This document shows positions 24,556-34,067 of a stretch of DNA of 64,000 bases, piece by piece. Origin of the DNA: Micromonospora tulbaghiae. Lineage in GTDB: Bacteria > Actinomycetota > Actinomycetes > Mycobacteriales > Micromonosporaceae. Within the stretch, counting starts at the first letter, position 1. Each line of letters opens with the position of its first letter. The DNA lies in the NCBI RefSeq assembly GCF_900091605.1, contig NZ_FMCQ01000012.1:1-64000 (forward strand), read 5' to 3'. A program made the translations under genes and the position numbers. Below the pieces are notes generated by a model that saw only the letters and a program-made list of their open reading frames with translations, was not told where the DNA came from and did not search any database.

Positions 24556-25866
24556 TTAGGGGGCCTGGTCGGGGGAGCGGGTCAGGACGAATGTCGCCAT
24601 GTCCAGGGCTACCGGGGTGCCGGAGTCGTCGCGGACGACGGTGAGGATCTCGCCGTCCTGGGAGCCGGAGCGGCCCCGCCACCGGTCCGGTCCCTCGGGA
24701 GTGAACCGGAGCAGCGGCTTGCCCACCAGGCCGCCGACCAGGTCCCCGGCGGCGTCGACGCGCAACTCGTACTCGCCGCCCATCCACCACCAGCGGCCGG
24801 TCAGCGCGGCCACGTCGGCGGCGGGCGGGTCGGCCGGGCGCCAGGGGGCGGGCGCGGCCGGTTCGGCGTCCAGCACCAGCGTGAGAGCCTCCCGGCCGAG
24901 CGCGCCGATGTGGTGGCCGCGCAGCCCGTACGAGTTGGCGAAGTTGACCACGGCGGTACGGGTGGGCCGGTGCACGGCCAGGCCGGCGACGTAACCGGGC
25001 ATGGAGCCGCCGTGCCCGACGTACACCCGGTCGCCGACCCGGTAGAGCTCGATGCCGAGGCCGTGCCCGCCGGTCCACGAGTCCAGGTCGTTGATCACCA
25101 CGGGGGCACACATCTCGGCGAGCGTGGCGGGGGAGAGCACCGCCGGGTCCGGGTCGGCCAGGAACGCGGCCCAGCGGCCCAGGTCCTCGACCGTCGACCA
25201 GAGTTGGCCGGCCGCTGCCATCGCCCCGCTGTCGGTCAGCGGCTCCTCCCGCAGCGTCTCGTGCCAGGGGTGCACGACGTAGCCGCGGGCGTACGGCTCG
25301 GTGGGGTGGTACGTGGTGCGGCGCATGCCCAGCGGCGTCAGCAGCCGTTCGGTCAGCAGGTCCGCCCACGGCGTGCCGGTGATCCGCTCCAGCACGGCGC
25401 CGAGCAGCCCGTACGCCAGGTTCGAGTAGTGGTAGACGAAGTGCGGCGGGTGGGCGATCTTGTCCGGCGTCAGTCCGGCCAGCAGCGTGTCCAGGTCCGT
25501 GCCCCCGGCGCGCTCCCACCACTCGCCGTCCGGTTCGCGTTGCAGGCCGCTGACGTGGCCGAGCAGCCGGCGCACGGTCAGTGAGCCGACCGGGGTGCCG
25601 GGCAGGTGCGCGTCCAGCGGATCGTCGAGCGCCAGTCGGCCGGCGTCGCGCTGCTGCATCACCAGCACCGCGGTCATGGTCTTGGTGATCGAGCCGACCC
25701 GGTACTGCAGGTCGCCGTCCGGGCGGGGCGTCTCGCCGGCGACGGCCAGGTGGGCCAGGTGACCGTCGCGGACCACGCCGAGGGCGAGCGAGGGACCTCG
25801 CCCTTCGGCCTGGGCCCGGGCGACCAGCAGGTCCACCTGACGCGCGGTCTCGGGCAGCAGGGACAT
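24556..25866 (-). CDS. Serine hydrolase of the class C beta-lactamase/DD-peptidase fold
   Basis: This 436-residue protein has the penicillin-recognising serine motifs: SITK (Ser nucleophile and Lys, about 58-61), YSN (about 145-147) and HGG in VGHGGSMPGYVAG (about 280). An extra C-terminal beta domain (about 340-430) is typical of esterase-type members. No signal peptide is seen, so it is probably a cytoplasmic esterase or peptidase rather than a resistance enzyme. AGGAGG lies just upstream of the ATG. The substrate is unknown. Confidence 0.88.
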   Translation of the reverse strand: MSLLPETARQVDLLVARAQAEGRGPSLALGVVRDGHLAHLAVAGETPRPDGDLQYRVGSITKTMTAVLVMQQRDAGRLALDDPLDAHLPGTPVGSLTVRRLLGHVSGLQREPDGEWWERAGGTDLDTLLAGLTPDKIAHPPHFVYHYSNLAYGLLGAVLERITGTPWADLLTERLLTPLGMRRTTYHPTEPYARGYVVHPWHETLREEPLTDSGAMAAAGQLWSTVEDLGRWAAFLADPDPAVLSPATLAEMCAPVVINDLDSWTGGHGLGIELYRVGDRVYVGHGGSMPGYVAGLAVHRPTRTAVVNFANSYGLRGHHIGALGREALTLVLDAEPAAPAPWRPADPPAADVAALTGRWWWMGGEYELRVDAAGDLVGGLVGKPLLRFTPEGPDRWRGRSGSQDGEILTVVRDDSGTPVALDMATFVLTRSPDQAP

Positions 25867-25931
25867 GTCGTCCTCCTCGTCGGCCGGGGGTGCGGTACGC
25901 CGTGCCGAGCCTAGCGATCATGACAGTTCGA

Positions 25932-25953
25932 TGACACGTGCGTTGACGTGTCA
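25932..25953. promoter_or_regulatory. Perfect dyad upstream of nfeD
   Basis: TGACACGT (25932-25939) and ACGTGTCA (25946-25953) form an exact 8-bp inverted repeat with a 6-base spacer, 12 bases before the nfeD GTG. A TTGACG sits within it. No ribosome site separates it from the start. It may be an operator or part of the promoter; the regulator is unknown. Confidence 0.45.
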
Positions 25954-25964
25954 GGATTGTTCTC

Positions 25965-26438
25965 GTGGACGCCGTCTTCTGGATCGTTCTGGGTGTGGTA
26001 CTAGCGGTCGCCGAGATCTTCACGACGACGCTCTTCCTGATCATGTTCGGGGTCGGGGCGTTCGCCGCGGCCGGCGCCGCGGCGCTCGGTGCGCCGGTGG
26101 CGCTCCAGGCGGTGATCTTCGCGGTGGTGTCGGCGCTGTCGGTGGTGGTGGTGCGTCCGGTGGTCCGGCGGCACGCCCGGCCGTCGCTGGAGACCGGCGA
26201 GCAGCCGTTCGGGGTCGAGGCGCTGGAAGGGGCCACCGCTGTGGTCCTGGAGCCGGTCGACGCCGACCGGGGCATGGTCAAGATCGATGGTGAGCTGTGG
26301 ACGGCCCGCTCGTACGACGCGACGCGCACGTACGCCGAGGGTGAGCGGGTGCAGGTGATAAAGGTCCGGGGCGCTACCGCCCTGGTATGGCAGGACGACA
26401 TTTCCACCCCGGGCGAGCTGCCCGAAGCGAAAAGGTGA
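25965..26438 (+). CDS. NfeD-family membrane protein
   Basis: This 157-residue protein has about three membrane helices in the first 75 residues, then a soluble OB-fold (about 85-145; GATAVVLEPVDADRGMVKIDGELW). NfeD short forms work with SPFH/stomatin proteins in membrane microdomain organisation. The partner follows 5 bases downstream. The GTG start at 25965 has no clear ribosome site, so a leaderless transcript is possible. Confidence 0.9.
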   Translation: MDAVFWIVLGVVLAVAEIFTTTLFLIMFGVGAFAAAGAAALGAPVALQAVIFAVVSALSVVVVRPVVRRHARPSLETGEQPFGVEALEGATAVVLEPVDADRGMVKIDGELWTARSYDATRTYAEGERVQVIKVRGATALVWQDDISTPGELPEAKR

Positions 26439-26443
26439 ACGGT

Positions 26444-27550
26444 ATGGAGTTTCTGGCGATCCTGATGATCGCGGTGGCGTTGATCGGTGTGGTGACGCTG
26501 TTCAAGGCGGTACGGATCGTGCCGCAGCAGCGGCAGGACGTGGTCGAGCGGCTCGGTAAGTACAAGCGCACGCTCAACCCGGGCCTGAACCTGCTGGTGC
26601 CGTTCGTGGACGCGGTGCGTACCAAGGTCGACATGCGCGAGCAGGTGGTCAGCTTCCCGCCGCAGCCGGTGATCACCTCCGACAACCTGGTCGTCTCGAT
26701 CGACACCGTGCTCTACTTCAAGGTCGTCGACTCGGTCCGGGCCACCTACGAGATCTCGAACTTCCTCCAGGCGATCGAGCAGCTCACCGTCACCACGCTG
26801 CGTAACGTGATCGGCTCGCTGGACCTGGAGCGCGCGCTGACCAGCCGCGAGGAGATCAACCGGCACCTGTCCGGCGTGCTGGACGAGACCACCGGCCGCT
26901 GGGGCATCAAGGTGACCCGGGTCGAGATCAAGGCGATCGAGCCGCCGCCGAGCATCCGTGACTCGATGGAGAAGCAGATGCGCGCCGAGCGGGACCGCCG
27001 CGCCGCGATCCTCAACGCCGAGGGGCACAAGCAGTCGCAGATCCTCACCGCCGAGGGTGAGAAGCAGGCCGCCGTGCTGCGCGCCGACGGTGACCGGCAG
27101 GCCCGGATCCTCCAGGCGGAGGGCCAGGCCAAGGCGATCCGTACCGTCTTCGACGCGATCCACACCGCCAACCCGAGCCAGAAGGTGCTGGCCTACCAGT
27201 ACCTCCAGGCGCTGCCGCAGATCGCCAACGGCACGGCGAACAAGGTCTGGATCGTCCCGACCGAGCTGACCAAGGCCCTGGAGGGCATGGGTGGCGCGCT
27301 GGGCGGGCTGGCCAACATGGTCGGCGACCAGCCGTCGCCGGAGGCCGCCAAGAGCGCCGGCGAGGTCGAGCGGGAGGCCGCCGAGGCGGCCCAGGCCGCG
27401 GCCATCGCCGCCCAGGAGATCCACAACGAGGTACGCGTGGCCGAGGCGCAGGCCGCCGGCGGCAACACCCCGCAGGGTCTGCCGGCGCCGGAGCCGGTGT
27501 CACCGGCCAGCCTGGTGAACGACCCGGCGGACCAGCGCGAGCGGGGCTGA
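26444..27550 (+). CDS. SPFH/Band-7 (stomatin/QmcA-like) membrane protein
   Basis: This 368-residue protein starts with one membrane helix (about 2-22). The SPFH domain follows (VPQQRQDVVERLGKYKRTL..VPFVDAV, then NVIGSLDLERALTSREEIN) with a long coiled coil (about 175-225; RAERDRRAAILNAEGHKQSQ). The last about 60 residues are Ala/Glu-rich and disordered. It forms oligomeric membrane scaffolds with NfeD. The ATG at 26444 follows AAAGGTGAAC, whose TGA is the nfeD stop. Confidence 0.93.
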   Translation: MEFLAILMIAVALIGVVTLFKAVRIVPQQRQDVVERLGKYKRTLNPGLNLLVPFVDAVRTKVDMREQVVSFPPQPVITSDNLVVSIDTVLYFKVVDSVRATYEISNFLQAIEQLTVTTLRNVIGSLDLERALTSREEINRHLSGVLDETTGRWGIKVTRVEIKAIEPPPSIRDSMEKQMRAERDRRAAILNAEGHKQSQILTAEGEKQAAVLRADGDRQARILQAEGQAKAIRTVFDAIHTANPSQKVLAYQYLQALPQIANGTANKVWIVPTELTKALEGMGGALGGLANMVGDQPSPEAAKSAGEVEREAAEAAQAAAIAAQEIHNEVRVAEAQAAGGNTPQGLPAPEPVSPASLVNDPADQRERG

Positions 27551-27574
27551 CCGGCAAATCCGAGAATCCCTCAT

Positions 27575-27638
27575 ACGGCGCTCCGGCGGCTGCCACCATC
27601 GGTTTCAGGACGGGTGGTGAGCAGGGCCGGAGCGCCGT
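27575..27638 (+). terminator. Stem-loop after the SPFH gene
   Basis: ACGGCGCTCCGGC (27575-27587) pairs exactly with 27626-27638 to give a 13-bp stem around a 38-base loop that can itself fold in part. It begins 25 bases after the SPFH stop and probably ends the nfeD-SPFH transcript. Confidence 0.65.
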
Positions 27639-27678
27639 TGCGCGTCCCGGGCCGCCCGCGGCGCGAACGAGGTGAGGC

Positions 27679-28482
27679 ATGAAGGACCCGGCCAACCGGC
27701 TGTTCTCCCGTACCCCGGTCCCCGGCGCGCACGACCCCGCCGGGCCGATCGGCTCCCGGCGTACCGGAGGGGGTTTCGGGGTCCTGCCGTTCGTCTCCGA
27801 GCCCGGCCCGGGGGCGCCGGCCACCGACGCGACCTGGGCCTGGTCGATCCGCCGGTTCGCCCGCGCGGCGGTCTGGCTGCTGCCGGCGTACGCGGTGCTC
27901 TACGGCCTGGTGGCGATGGCCAGCGACGGCGGGGTGGGCAACGACCCGTATCCGGCCGACGGCCGGCCGCTCTACCTGGTCGGCTGGGTTGCGGCGGTGT
28001 GGCTCGGGCTGCTCGCCCTGCTCGCGCTCACCGGCCTGCTCGCCGCCACCCGCTGCCGCCGCGTCGCACTGGCCGGGCTGCTGGCGAGCATCGGCGGGAT
28101 GGTGCTGATGCTGCCGTTCGCCGGGCTGGCCGAGCAGACACCGGTGTTCGGCGTGACCGCACGTGGCATCGTGCTGTTCGGCGCCACCCTCTACAGCGTG
28201 GGCTGGTTCCTGACCGGCTGGTCGGTCGCCCGGTCCGGGATGTTCTCCTACGGCGACGGGACGATGCTGATGATCGCCGCCCCGCTGCTCGGGCTCGGCG
28301 GCGCGCTGATCGGCTCGCTCCAGACGTTCGGTGCGATCTTCGTGCTGGTCTCCGGCATCGGCATCGGCTACCGCAGCGGCCGCCTCGTGCCCGAGACGAT
28401 CGCCCGGGACGCGGCCGCGGCCAGCGTCGCCGCCGCACCGCTGCCGCCCGCGTCACCGAAGGGCCCACTCGGGGCGGGCTGA
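27679..28482 (+). CDS. Integral membrane protein of unknown function
   Basis: This 267-residue protein has a polar N-terminal tail of about 55 residues and about six hydrophobic helices between 62 and 238. The helices cluster as WLLPAYAVLYGLVAMA, YLVGWVAAVWLGLLALLAL, ALAGLLASIGGMVLMLPFAG and so on. I recognise no family. GAGGTGAGGC precedes the ATG. It is upstream of a penicillin-binding protein by about 40-50 bases and could be co-transcribed with it, which would suggest an envelope role. Confidence 0.75.
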   Translation: MKDPANRLFSRTPVPGAHDPAGPIGSRRTGGGFGVLPFVSEPGPGAPATDATWAWSIRRFARAAVWLLPAYAVLYGLVAMASDGGVGNDPYPADGRPLYLVGWVAAVWLGLLALLALTGLLAATRCRRVALAGLLASIGGMVLMLPFAGLAEQTPVFGVTARGIVLFGATLYSVGWFLTGWSVARSGMFSYGDGTMLMIAAPLLGLGGALIGSLQTFGAIFVLVSGIGIGYRSGRLVPETIARDAAAASVAAAPLPPASPKGPLGAG

Positions 28483-28522
28483 CCGTTTCGGAGCTGGGCG
28501 GTCGCCGTGAAGTAACTGACAG

Positions 28523-30787
28523 TTGCCTGGCGAGGTGGCCGGTAGGCGGCTTTCGTGGCAATCCTTGCGTCCATGCCGTCTGTCTCCCAGGTCGCCGCTG
28601 TCGCGGCTGTTTACCGTGCTGCTGGCCGGCCTGCTCGCCGGGCTCGTCCTCGCGGTCGCCGCGCTTCCCGGCGGCCTGCTCGGCGGGTTCGCCGCCCGGG
28701 CGGCGCTCGGCGCGTACGCGGACCTGCCCGACGCGCTGCGTACCCCGGTGCAGCCGCAGCGCTCCTACCTCTACGCCAACGACGGCAAGACGCTGATCAC
28801 GACGTTCTACGACGTGAACCGCACCGACGTGTCGCTGGACGAGATCGCCCCGGTGATGCGGCAGGCGATCATCGCGGCCGAGGACCGGCGGTTCTACTCG
28901 CACGGCGGCGCGGACCTGCGCGGCATCGCCCGGGCGCTGGTGGCGAACGTCAAGGGCGGCGGCACCGAGCAGGGCGGCTCCACGCTGACCATGCAGTACG
29001 TCCGCAACGTGCTCAAGACCGACCCGAACCGCACCCCGGAGGAGCGGCAGGCCGCCACCGAGCAGACAGTCGGGCGCAAGCTCCAGGAGATCCGGTACGC
29101 CAACGCCCTGGAGCAGTCGCTGTCCAAGGACGAGATCCTCAACCGCTACCTCAACATCGCGTACTTCGGTTCCGGCGCGTACGGCGTCGCCGCCGCGAGC
29201 CAGCGCTACTTCGGCAAGGCGCCGGCCGGCCTGACGCTGGGCGAGGCGGCGCTGCTCGCCGGCCTGGTCCAGTCGCCGGACGCGTACAGCCCGATCGACG
29301 GCGACAAGGACCAGGCGCTGACCCGCCGGGGGTATGTGCTCGACGCGATGGCCGAGACCGGCGCGATCACCCCGCAGCAGGCCGCGGCGGCGAAGGCCGA
29401 GGCGCTGACGCTGCGGCCGACCGCCCAGCCCAACGGCTGCACCGCCACCGCCCAGGGGCACGACGACTGGGGCTTCTTCTGCGACTACCTGCGCCGCTGG
29501 TGGCTCACCCAGCCGGCGTTCGGCAGCACGCCCGAGGAGCGGGAGCAGGCGCTGCGCCGCGGCGGCTACCGCGTCGTCACCACGCTGGATGCGAAGATCC
29601 AGCAGACCGCGCAGGAGCAGGCCACCAAGGTCTACGGGTACGGCAACAAGCGGGCGCTGCCGATCGCGGCGGTCGAGCCCGGCACCGGCCGGGTCCTCGC
29701 CATGGCGGTGAACCGGCACTACAGCCTCGACGACAACCCGGCCGGGCAGGCCAACCACCCGAACACGGTCAATCCGCTGATCTCCGGCGGCGCCAGCGTC
29801 GACGGCTACCAGGCCGGCTCGACGTTCAAGATGTTCACCATGCTCGCCGCGCTGGAGGCCGGCAAGCCGCTTGCCACCGGCTTCGACGCCCCCAGCCGGC
29901 TGCCCACCCGGTACGCCTCGGACGACGAGGGCAACTGCGACGGCACGTGGTGCCCGGCGAACGCCAACCCGCAGTGGATGGACGGCTACCGGATGATGTG
30001 GGACGGCTTCGGCCGGTCCGTGAACACGTACTTCGTCTGGCTCGCCGAGCAGGTCGGCGAGGACAAGGTGGTGGAGATGGCCCAGCGCCTCGGCATCACC
30101 TTCCGCGCCGACTCCGACGCCGCGTTCGCCCGGGACAACGCCGCGAACTGGGGCGCGTTCACGCTCGGCGTGGCCGCCACCACCCCGCTGGACCTGGCCA
30201 ACGCGTACGCCACGGTGGCCGCCGAGGGCACGTACTGCAAGCCACTGCCGGTGGTCTCGGTGACCGCGCCCGACGGCGACGCCGTCGACGTGGCGCAGCC
30301 GTCCTGCGAGCGGGTGCTCGAACCGGACGTGGCCCGCGCCGCCACCGACGCGGCCCGCTGCCCGGTCGGTCAGCAGTCCGCGTTCGGGCAGTGCAACGGC
30401 GGCACCGCCACCGCCGTCGACTCGATCGTCGGCCGCCCGGTGGCCGGTAAGACCGGCAGTTCGGAGCGCAACGCCACCGAGACGTTCGTCGGGTACACCC
30501 CGCAGGTCGCGGTGGCCGGCATCGCCGCCAACCCGGACGACGTCAACGATCTGGTCGGCTCCGCCGTGCAGGCGAAGGTGATCGACGCGGTGGCCCGGAC
30601 CATCAAGACGGCGCTCACCGGAAAGCCGGTGGCCGGCTTCACCGCGCCGAGCCGGGCGCTGGTCGGCGACCCGCAGCGCCCGCAGCCGCCCCGCCGGACC
30701 GAGCCGGACCGACGCGAGCAGCGCGAGGACCGCGAGGACCGCGAGCTGCCCTCCGACGTGCTCCGCTGGCTGCGCGAGCGGGGCTGA
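28523..30787 (+). CDS. Class A penicillin-binding protein (transglycosylase/transpeptidase)
   Basis: This protein of up to 754 residues polymerises and cross-links peptidoglycan. After one membrane helix (about 28-58) comes the GT51 domain with the catalytic Glu in AAEDRRFYSHGG (about 119) and GGSTLTMQYVRN. The transpeptidase domain has STFK (about 433), SVN (about 498) and KTGS (about 642). The tail is Arg/Glu-rich. The start is uncertain: the frame offers TTG 28523 and GTG 28535, neither with a strong ribosome site, and a GTG at the start of the helix is also possible. Length and domain order match PonA-type enzymes. Confidence 0.92.
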   Translation: MPGEVAGRRLSWQSLRPCRLSPRSPLSRLFTVLLAGLLAGLVLAVAALPGGLLGGFAARAALGAYADLPDALRTPVQPQRSYLYANDGKTLITTFYDVNRTDVSLDEIAPVMRQAIIAAEDRRFYSHGGADLRGIARALVANVKGGGTEQGGSTLTMQYVRNVLKTDPNRTPEERQAATEQTVGRKLQEIRYANALEQSLSKDEILNRYLNIAYFGSGAYGVAAASQRYFGKAPAGLTLGEAALLAGLVQSPDAYSPIDGDKDQALTRRGYVLDAMAETGAITPQQAAAAKAEALTLRPTAQPNGCTATAQGHDDWGFFCDYLRRWWLTQPAFGSTPEEREQALRRGGYRVVTTLDAKIQQTAQEQATKVYGYGNKRALPIAAVEPGTGRVLAMAVNRHYSLDDNPAGQANHPNTVNPLISGGASVDGYQAGSTFKMFTMLAALEAGKPLATGFDAPSRLPTRYASDDEGNCDGTWCPANANPQWMDGYRMMWDGFGRSVNTYFVWLAEQVGEDKVVEMAQRLGITFRADSDAAFARDNAANWGAFTLGVAATTPLDLANAYATVAAEGTYCKPLPVVSVTAPDGDAVDVAQPSCERVLEPDVARAATDAARCPVGQQSAFGQCNGGTATAVDSIVGRPVAGKTGSSERNATETFVGYTPQVAVAGIAANPDDVNDLVGSAVQAKVIDAVARTIKTALTGKPVAGFTAPSRALVGDPQRPQPPRRTEPDRREQREDREDRELPSDVLRWLRERG

Positions 30788-30799
30788 GCCGGGCCCGCC

Positions 30800-31432
30800 T
30801 CACGCGTCCGGTGGAGGCAGGGTGGTCGCCAGGGTCGTCAGCGCGGTGTCGAGCGCGGCGTCCAGGGCGGCGGCCACCTCCGCCGGGGCACGGTCGCCGT
30901 CGAGCACCGTGAACGTGCCGAAGTCGGACAGCGCCCGGTAGGCGGCGTCCAGCGCGCGCAGGTGCGCCGGTTCCTCGGTGTCGATGCCCCGCGCGGCCAC
31001 CCGCAGCCGCGCCACCTCCGGGGAGGTGGCCAGGAAGCACACCACCGCCGGGCGCGGGAAGACCGCGTACGCGGCGCGCACCACGCGCCGTCCCCGGTCG
31101 CCCCGGGCCGCCATGATCACGTCCTGGCACCAGGTCCACCGGTCCAGCACCGCCGCCCGTCCGGTCAGGCGGGCCACCGCGACGGTCCGGGCCATCGCCG
31201 CCGCGCGCACCGTCGCCTCCAGCGCCGGATAGAGGGTACGGCCGAACAGCGCCACCCCGTCGGGCCGGCCGAGCGCCCGGGCCAGCCGGTTCCACAGCGG
31301 CCGCCCACCGGCGTTCTCGAAGTACCGCGCCCGGACACCTCGCTCGCGCAGCCGCGCCGCGAGCGCCTTGGCCTGCGTGGTCTTCCCGGAGCCGTCGACG
31401 CCGATAAGTGCGATCATCACGGGGCGGCCCAT
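30800..31432 (-). CDS. Thymidylate-kinase-like P-loop protein
   Basis: This 210-residue protein has the P-loop GVDGSGKTTQAK (about 11-22) and a DRWTWCQD element (about 96) in the place of the DRY/DRF motif of dTMP kinases. Later parts match the thymidylate-kinase fold only loosely. It may phosphorylate a nucleotide or another small molecule. An alternative start lies at ATG 31417. It converges on the penicillin-binding protein gene with a 12-base gap. Confidence 0.8.
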   Translation of the reverse strand: MGRPVMIALIGVDGSGKTTQAKALAARLRERGVRARYFENAGGRPLWNRLARALGRPDGVALFGRTLYPALEATVRAAAMARTVAVARLTGRAAVLDRWTWCQDVIMAARGDRGRRVVRAAYAVFPRPAVVCFLATSPEVARLRVAARGIDTEEPAHLRALDAAYRALSDFGTFTVLDGDRAPAEVAAALDAALDTALTTLATTLPPPDA

Positions 31433-31554
31433 ATGCCCGGACGCTAACGCACCCGGACAACCACCCGCGCGACGTGTCGGATCCGGCCCGGCGGCTCCGA
31501 CCCACAGGTGAGCGCGCCCGACCGGGACGCGCCGCCAACGCGAAGGAGCACGGC

Positions 31555-32115
31555 ATGGGCAGGATCGTCTACTGGGTGCACACGTCGGTCGACGGGTTCA
31601 TCGAAGGGCCCGACGGCGAGTTCGACTGGCCGGAGATGGGGGACGAGCTGTCCGCGTACTCCATCGACCTGTCCGAGCGGGCCGACGCCTTCGCCTACGG
31701 CCGGCGGGTGTGGGAGATGATGTCCGGCTACTGGCCGCAGGTCGAGTCGATCTCCGACCACCCGCACGACCTGGCGTTCGCGCCGATCTGGCGGCGTACC
31801 CCGAAGATCGTGGTCTCCCGGACGCTCACCGAGGCGGACCACGGCGCCCGGGTGGTCGGCGGCGGTGACCTGGCCGCCGAGGTGGCCGCGGTGCGCGACG
31901 GGATCGACGGCTACGTGCTGCTCACCGGCGGGACCGGCGCGGCGGCGTCGCTGACGGCGCTCGGCCTTGTCGACGAGTTCCACGTGATCGTGCACCCGGT
32001 GCTGCTCGGCGGCGGCAAGCGGCTGCTGCCGGACCTGGACCGCCGCAGCCTGCGGCTGGCCGGCACGCGCACCTTCGACGGGCGGTCGGTGCTGCTGAGC
32101 TACGCGCGGGCCTGA
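31555..32115 (+). CDS. Dihydrofolate-reductase-like (RibD C-terminal) family protein
   Basis: This 186-residue protein has the RibD_C/DHFR-like fold: VHTSVDGFIEGPDGEFDW at the N-terminus, AFAYGRRVWEMM, KIVVSRTL, LLTGGTGAAASLTALGLVDEF and HPVLLGGGKRL. Many actinobacterial members are stand-alone reductases of unknown substrate. It is not the folate enzyme FolA. AAGGAG lies 7 bases before the ATG. Confidence 0.88.
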   Translation: MGRIVYWVHTSVDGFIEGPDGEFDWPEMGDELSAYSIDLSERADAFAYGRRVWEMMSGYWPQVESISDHPHDLAFAPIWRRTPKIVVSRTLTEADHGARVVGGGDLAAEVAAVRDGIDGYVLLTGGTGAAASLTALGLVDEFHVIVHPVLLGGGKRLLPDLDRRSLRLAGTRTFDGRSVLLSYARA

Positions 32116-32128
32116 CGGTCAGCGGCGG

Positions 32129-33961
32129 TCAGCGGCCCCGGCGGCGGGGCCGGTACGTGGCGAGCGCGGCGGGCACGCCGCGCCGCACGATGCCGGCCCG
32201 GTCGCTGTCCCCGCGCAGCACCGCCGCGGCGGTCTTGCGTGCCTGCTCGACGGTGAAGTGCGGCGGCAGCATCAGCTCGGCCGGGTCCACCACCGCGTTG
32301 ACCACCACCGGCCGGTCCGCGTCGAGCACCCGCTGCCACAGGCCGTCCACCCGGGTGGGGGAGTCGACCAGCTCACCGCCGAGGCCCAGCACCTCCGCCC
32401 ACCTGTGGTACGCCACGTCCGGCAGGTCCTGGCTGTCCGGGAACATCGGCGTGCCCTCGCCGGACCGCTGTTCCCAGCTGACGAACGCGAGATCCCGGTT
32501 GTTGAGCACCAGCACCACGAACCGGGGATCGGCCCACTCCCGCCAGTACTTCGCCACCGTGATCAGTTCGTTGACGCCGTTCATCTGCATCGCGCCGTCG
32601 CCGAGCAACGCGATCACCGGCCGGTCCGGGTGGGCGAACTTCGCCGCCAGCGCGTACGGCATCCCGCCGCCCATGGACAGCAGCGTGCCGGAGAGGCTGG
32701 CCAGCATGCCGGGGCGGACCCGCACGTGCCGGGCGTACCAGGCGGTGGCGGTGCCGCAGTCGACCGCGAGCATGGCGTCGTCTGGCAGCGCGTCGTCGAG
32801 CGCGGCGAACAGCGACTGCGGGTTGACCGGGTCGGCGGGCTGGGCGGCGACCTCGCGTTGCGAGGCCCGCCACTTGCCGGTGGCGTCGGCGAGGGTGGCC
32901 CGCCAGGCGGTCGGGCCCGGCCCCGGGCCCAGCTCCTTGAGCAGGGCGCGCAGCGTCGGCCCGGCGTCGCCGGTCAGGTTCACCTCGGTCGGGTAGCGCA
33001 ACCCCATCCGGGTGCCGTCGATGTCGATCTGCACCGCCCGGGCCTGGCCCTCCGGCGGGTAGAACTCCGAGTACGGCATCTGGCTGCCGACGATCAGCAG
33101 CCGGTCGCACTCGCGCATGAGCTGCCAGCTCGGGCGGCTGCCGAGCAGGCCGATCGCGCCCGTCACCCAGGGCTGCCGGTGGTCGACGGCGGTGAAGCCG
33201 AGCAGCGCGGTGGCGACCCCGGCGCCGAGCCGGTCGGCGATCCGGCGTACCTCGTCCTCGGCGCCGAGCGCGCCCTGCCCGACCAGCATCGCCACGCGCT
33301 CGCCGCCGCGCAGCACCTCGGCGGCGCGGCGCACGTCGGCCTCCGGCGGCACTGTCGGCTCGCTGCTCGGCACCGCGCTGGTGTGGTAGTAGCCGTGGGC
33401 GTGCGGCGGGTGCGGCACCGCGGGCAGGTCCTGCACGTCCGAGGGGAGGACCAGGGCGGTCACGGTACGCCGGGCCAGCGCCGTGCGGCAGGCCCGGTCC
33501 ACCAGGTGCCGGGCCTGGGACGGGTCGTCGAGCTGGGCCAGGAAGGCCGACGCCACGTCCTTGTAGAGCGAGAGCAGGTCCACCTCCTGGTAGTAGCCGC
33601 CGCCCTCGGCGGGCAGCGCGGTGTGCCCGAGCAGCGCCACCACCGGCTGGTGGTCGAGCTTCGCGTCGTAGAGGCCGTTCAGCGCGTGGATCGCGCCCGG
33701 ACCGCTGGTCACCACCACGCAGCCGAGCGGACCGCCGCCGTACTTGACGTGCGCGCCGGCCGCGAAGCCGGCGGTCTCCTCGTGCCGGACCTGGATGAAC
33801 CGGGCCCGCCCCTCGGCGCGCTGCAACGCCGAGGTCATGCCGTTGATCCCGTCGCCCGGGTAGCCGTAGTAGCGGTGCACGCCCCACTCGGCGAGACGGG
33901 CCACCAGGTAGTCGGCGACGGTGGCGTCGCGGGGGAGGTTGCCGTCGTGATCCGCGCCCAT
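32129..33961 (-). CDS. Thiamine-pyrophosphate enzyme, pyruvate-oxidase-like
   Basis: This 610-residue three-domain TPP enzyme has the N-terminal catalytic Glu in VRHEETAGFAAGAH (about 58), a central domain and the C-terminal TPP motif GDGAMQMNG..NN (about 450-480). It resembles pyruvate oxidases/PoxB and B. subtilis YdaP, which convert pyruvate to acetate or acetyl phosphate, rather than acetolactate synthase. The ATG at 33961 follows GGAGGG. Its own substrate and electron acceptor are not shown by sequence. Confidence 0.88.
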   Translation of the reverse strand: MGADHDGNLPRDATVADYLVARLAEWGVHRYYGYPGDGINGMTSALQRAEGRARFIQVRHEETAGFAAGAHVKYGGGPLGCVVVTSGPGAIHALNGLYDAKLDHQPVVALLGHTALPAEGGGYYQEVDLLSLYKDVASAFLAQLDDPSQARHLVDRACRTALARRTVTALVLPSDVQDLPAVPHPPHAHGYYHTSAVPSSEPTVPPEADVRRAAEVLRGGERVAMLVGQGALGAEDEVRRIADRLGAGVATALLGFTAVDHRQPWVTGAIGLLGSRPSWQLMRECDRLLIVGSQMPYSEFYPPEGQARAVQIDIDGTRMGLRYPTEVNLTGDAGPTLRALLKELGPGPGPTAWRATLADATGKWRASQREVAAQPADPVNPQSLFAALDDALPDDAMLAVDCGTATAWYARHVRVRPGMLASLSGTLLSMGGGMPYALAAKFAHPDRPVIALLGDGAMQMNGVNELITVAKYWREWADPRFVVLVLNNRDLAFVSWEQRSGEGTPMFPDSQDLPDVAYHRWAEVLGLGGELVDSPTRVDGLWQRVLDADRPVVVNAVVDPAELMLPPHFTVEQARKTAAAVLRGDSDRAGIVRRGVPAALATYRPRRRGR

Positions 33962-34067
33962 CTGGTTCCCTCCGTCGCCGTCCGGCCTTCCGGCTCCGTT
34001 CCCCGCCCGGGGCGACGGAAACCCGGCCCGTGCCGGAGCGGCCGGGCGGGCCGGGCAGAATCGCCTG

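Noticed and set aside
24556..25866. Beta-lactam resistance gene
   Set aside because: The SxxK/YxN/HGG motifs are shared with esterases and peptidases, and no export signal is present.
24407..27424. 1005-codon minus-strand frame extending the serine hydrolase
   Set aside because: Only 24556-25866 region in another frame encodes the hydrolase; this frame is a shadow across NfeD and SPFH genes.
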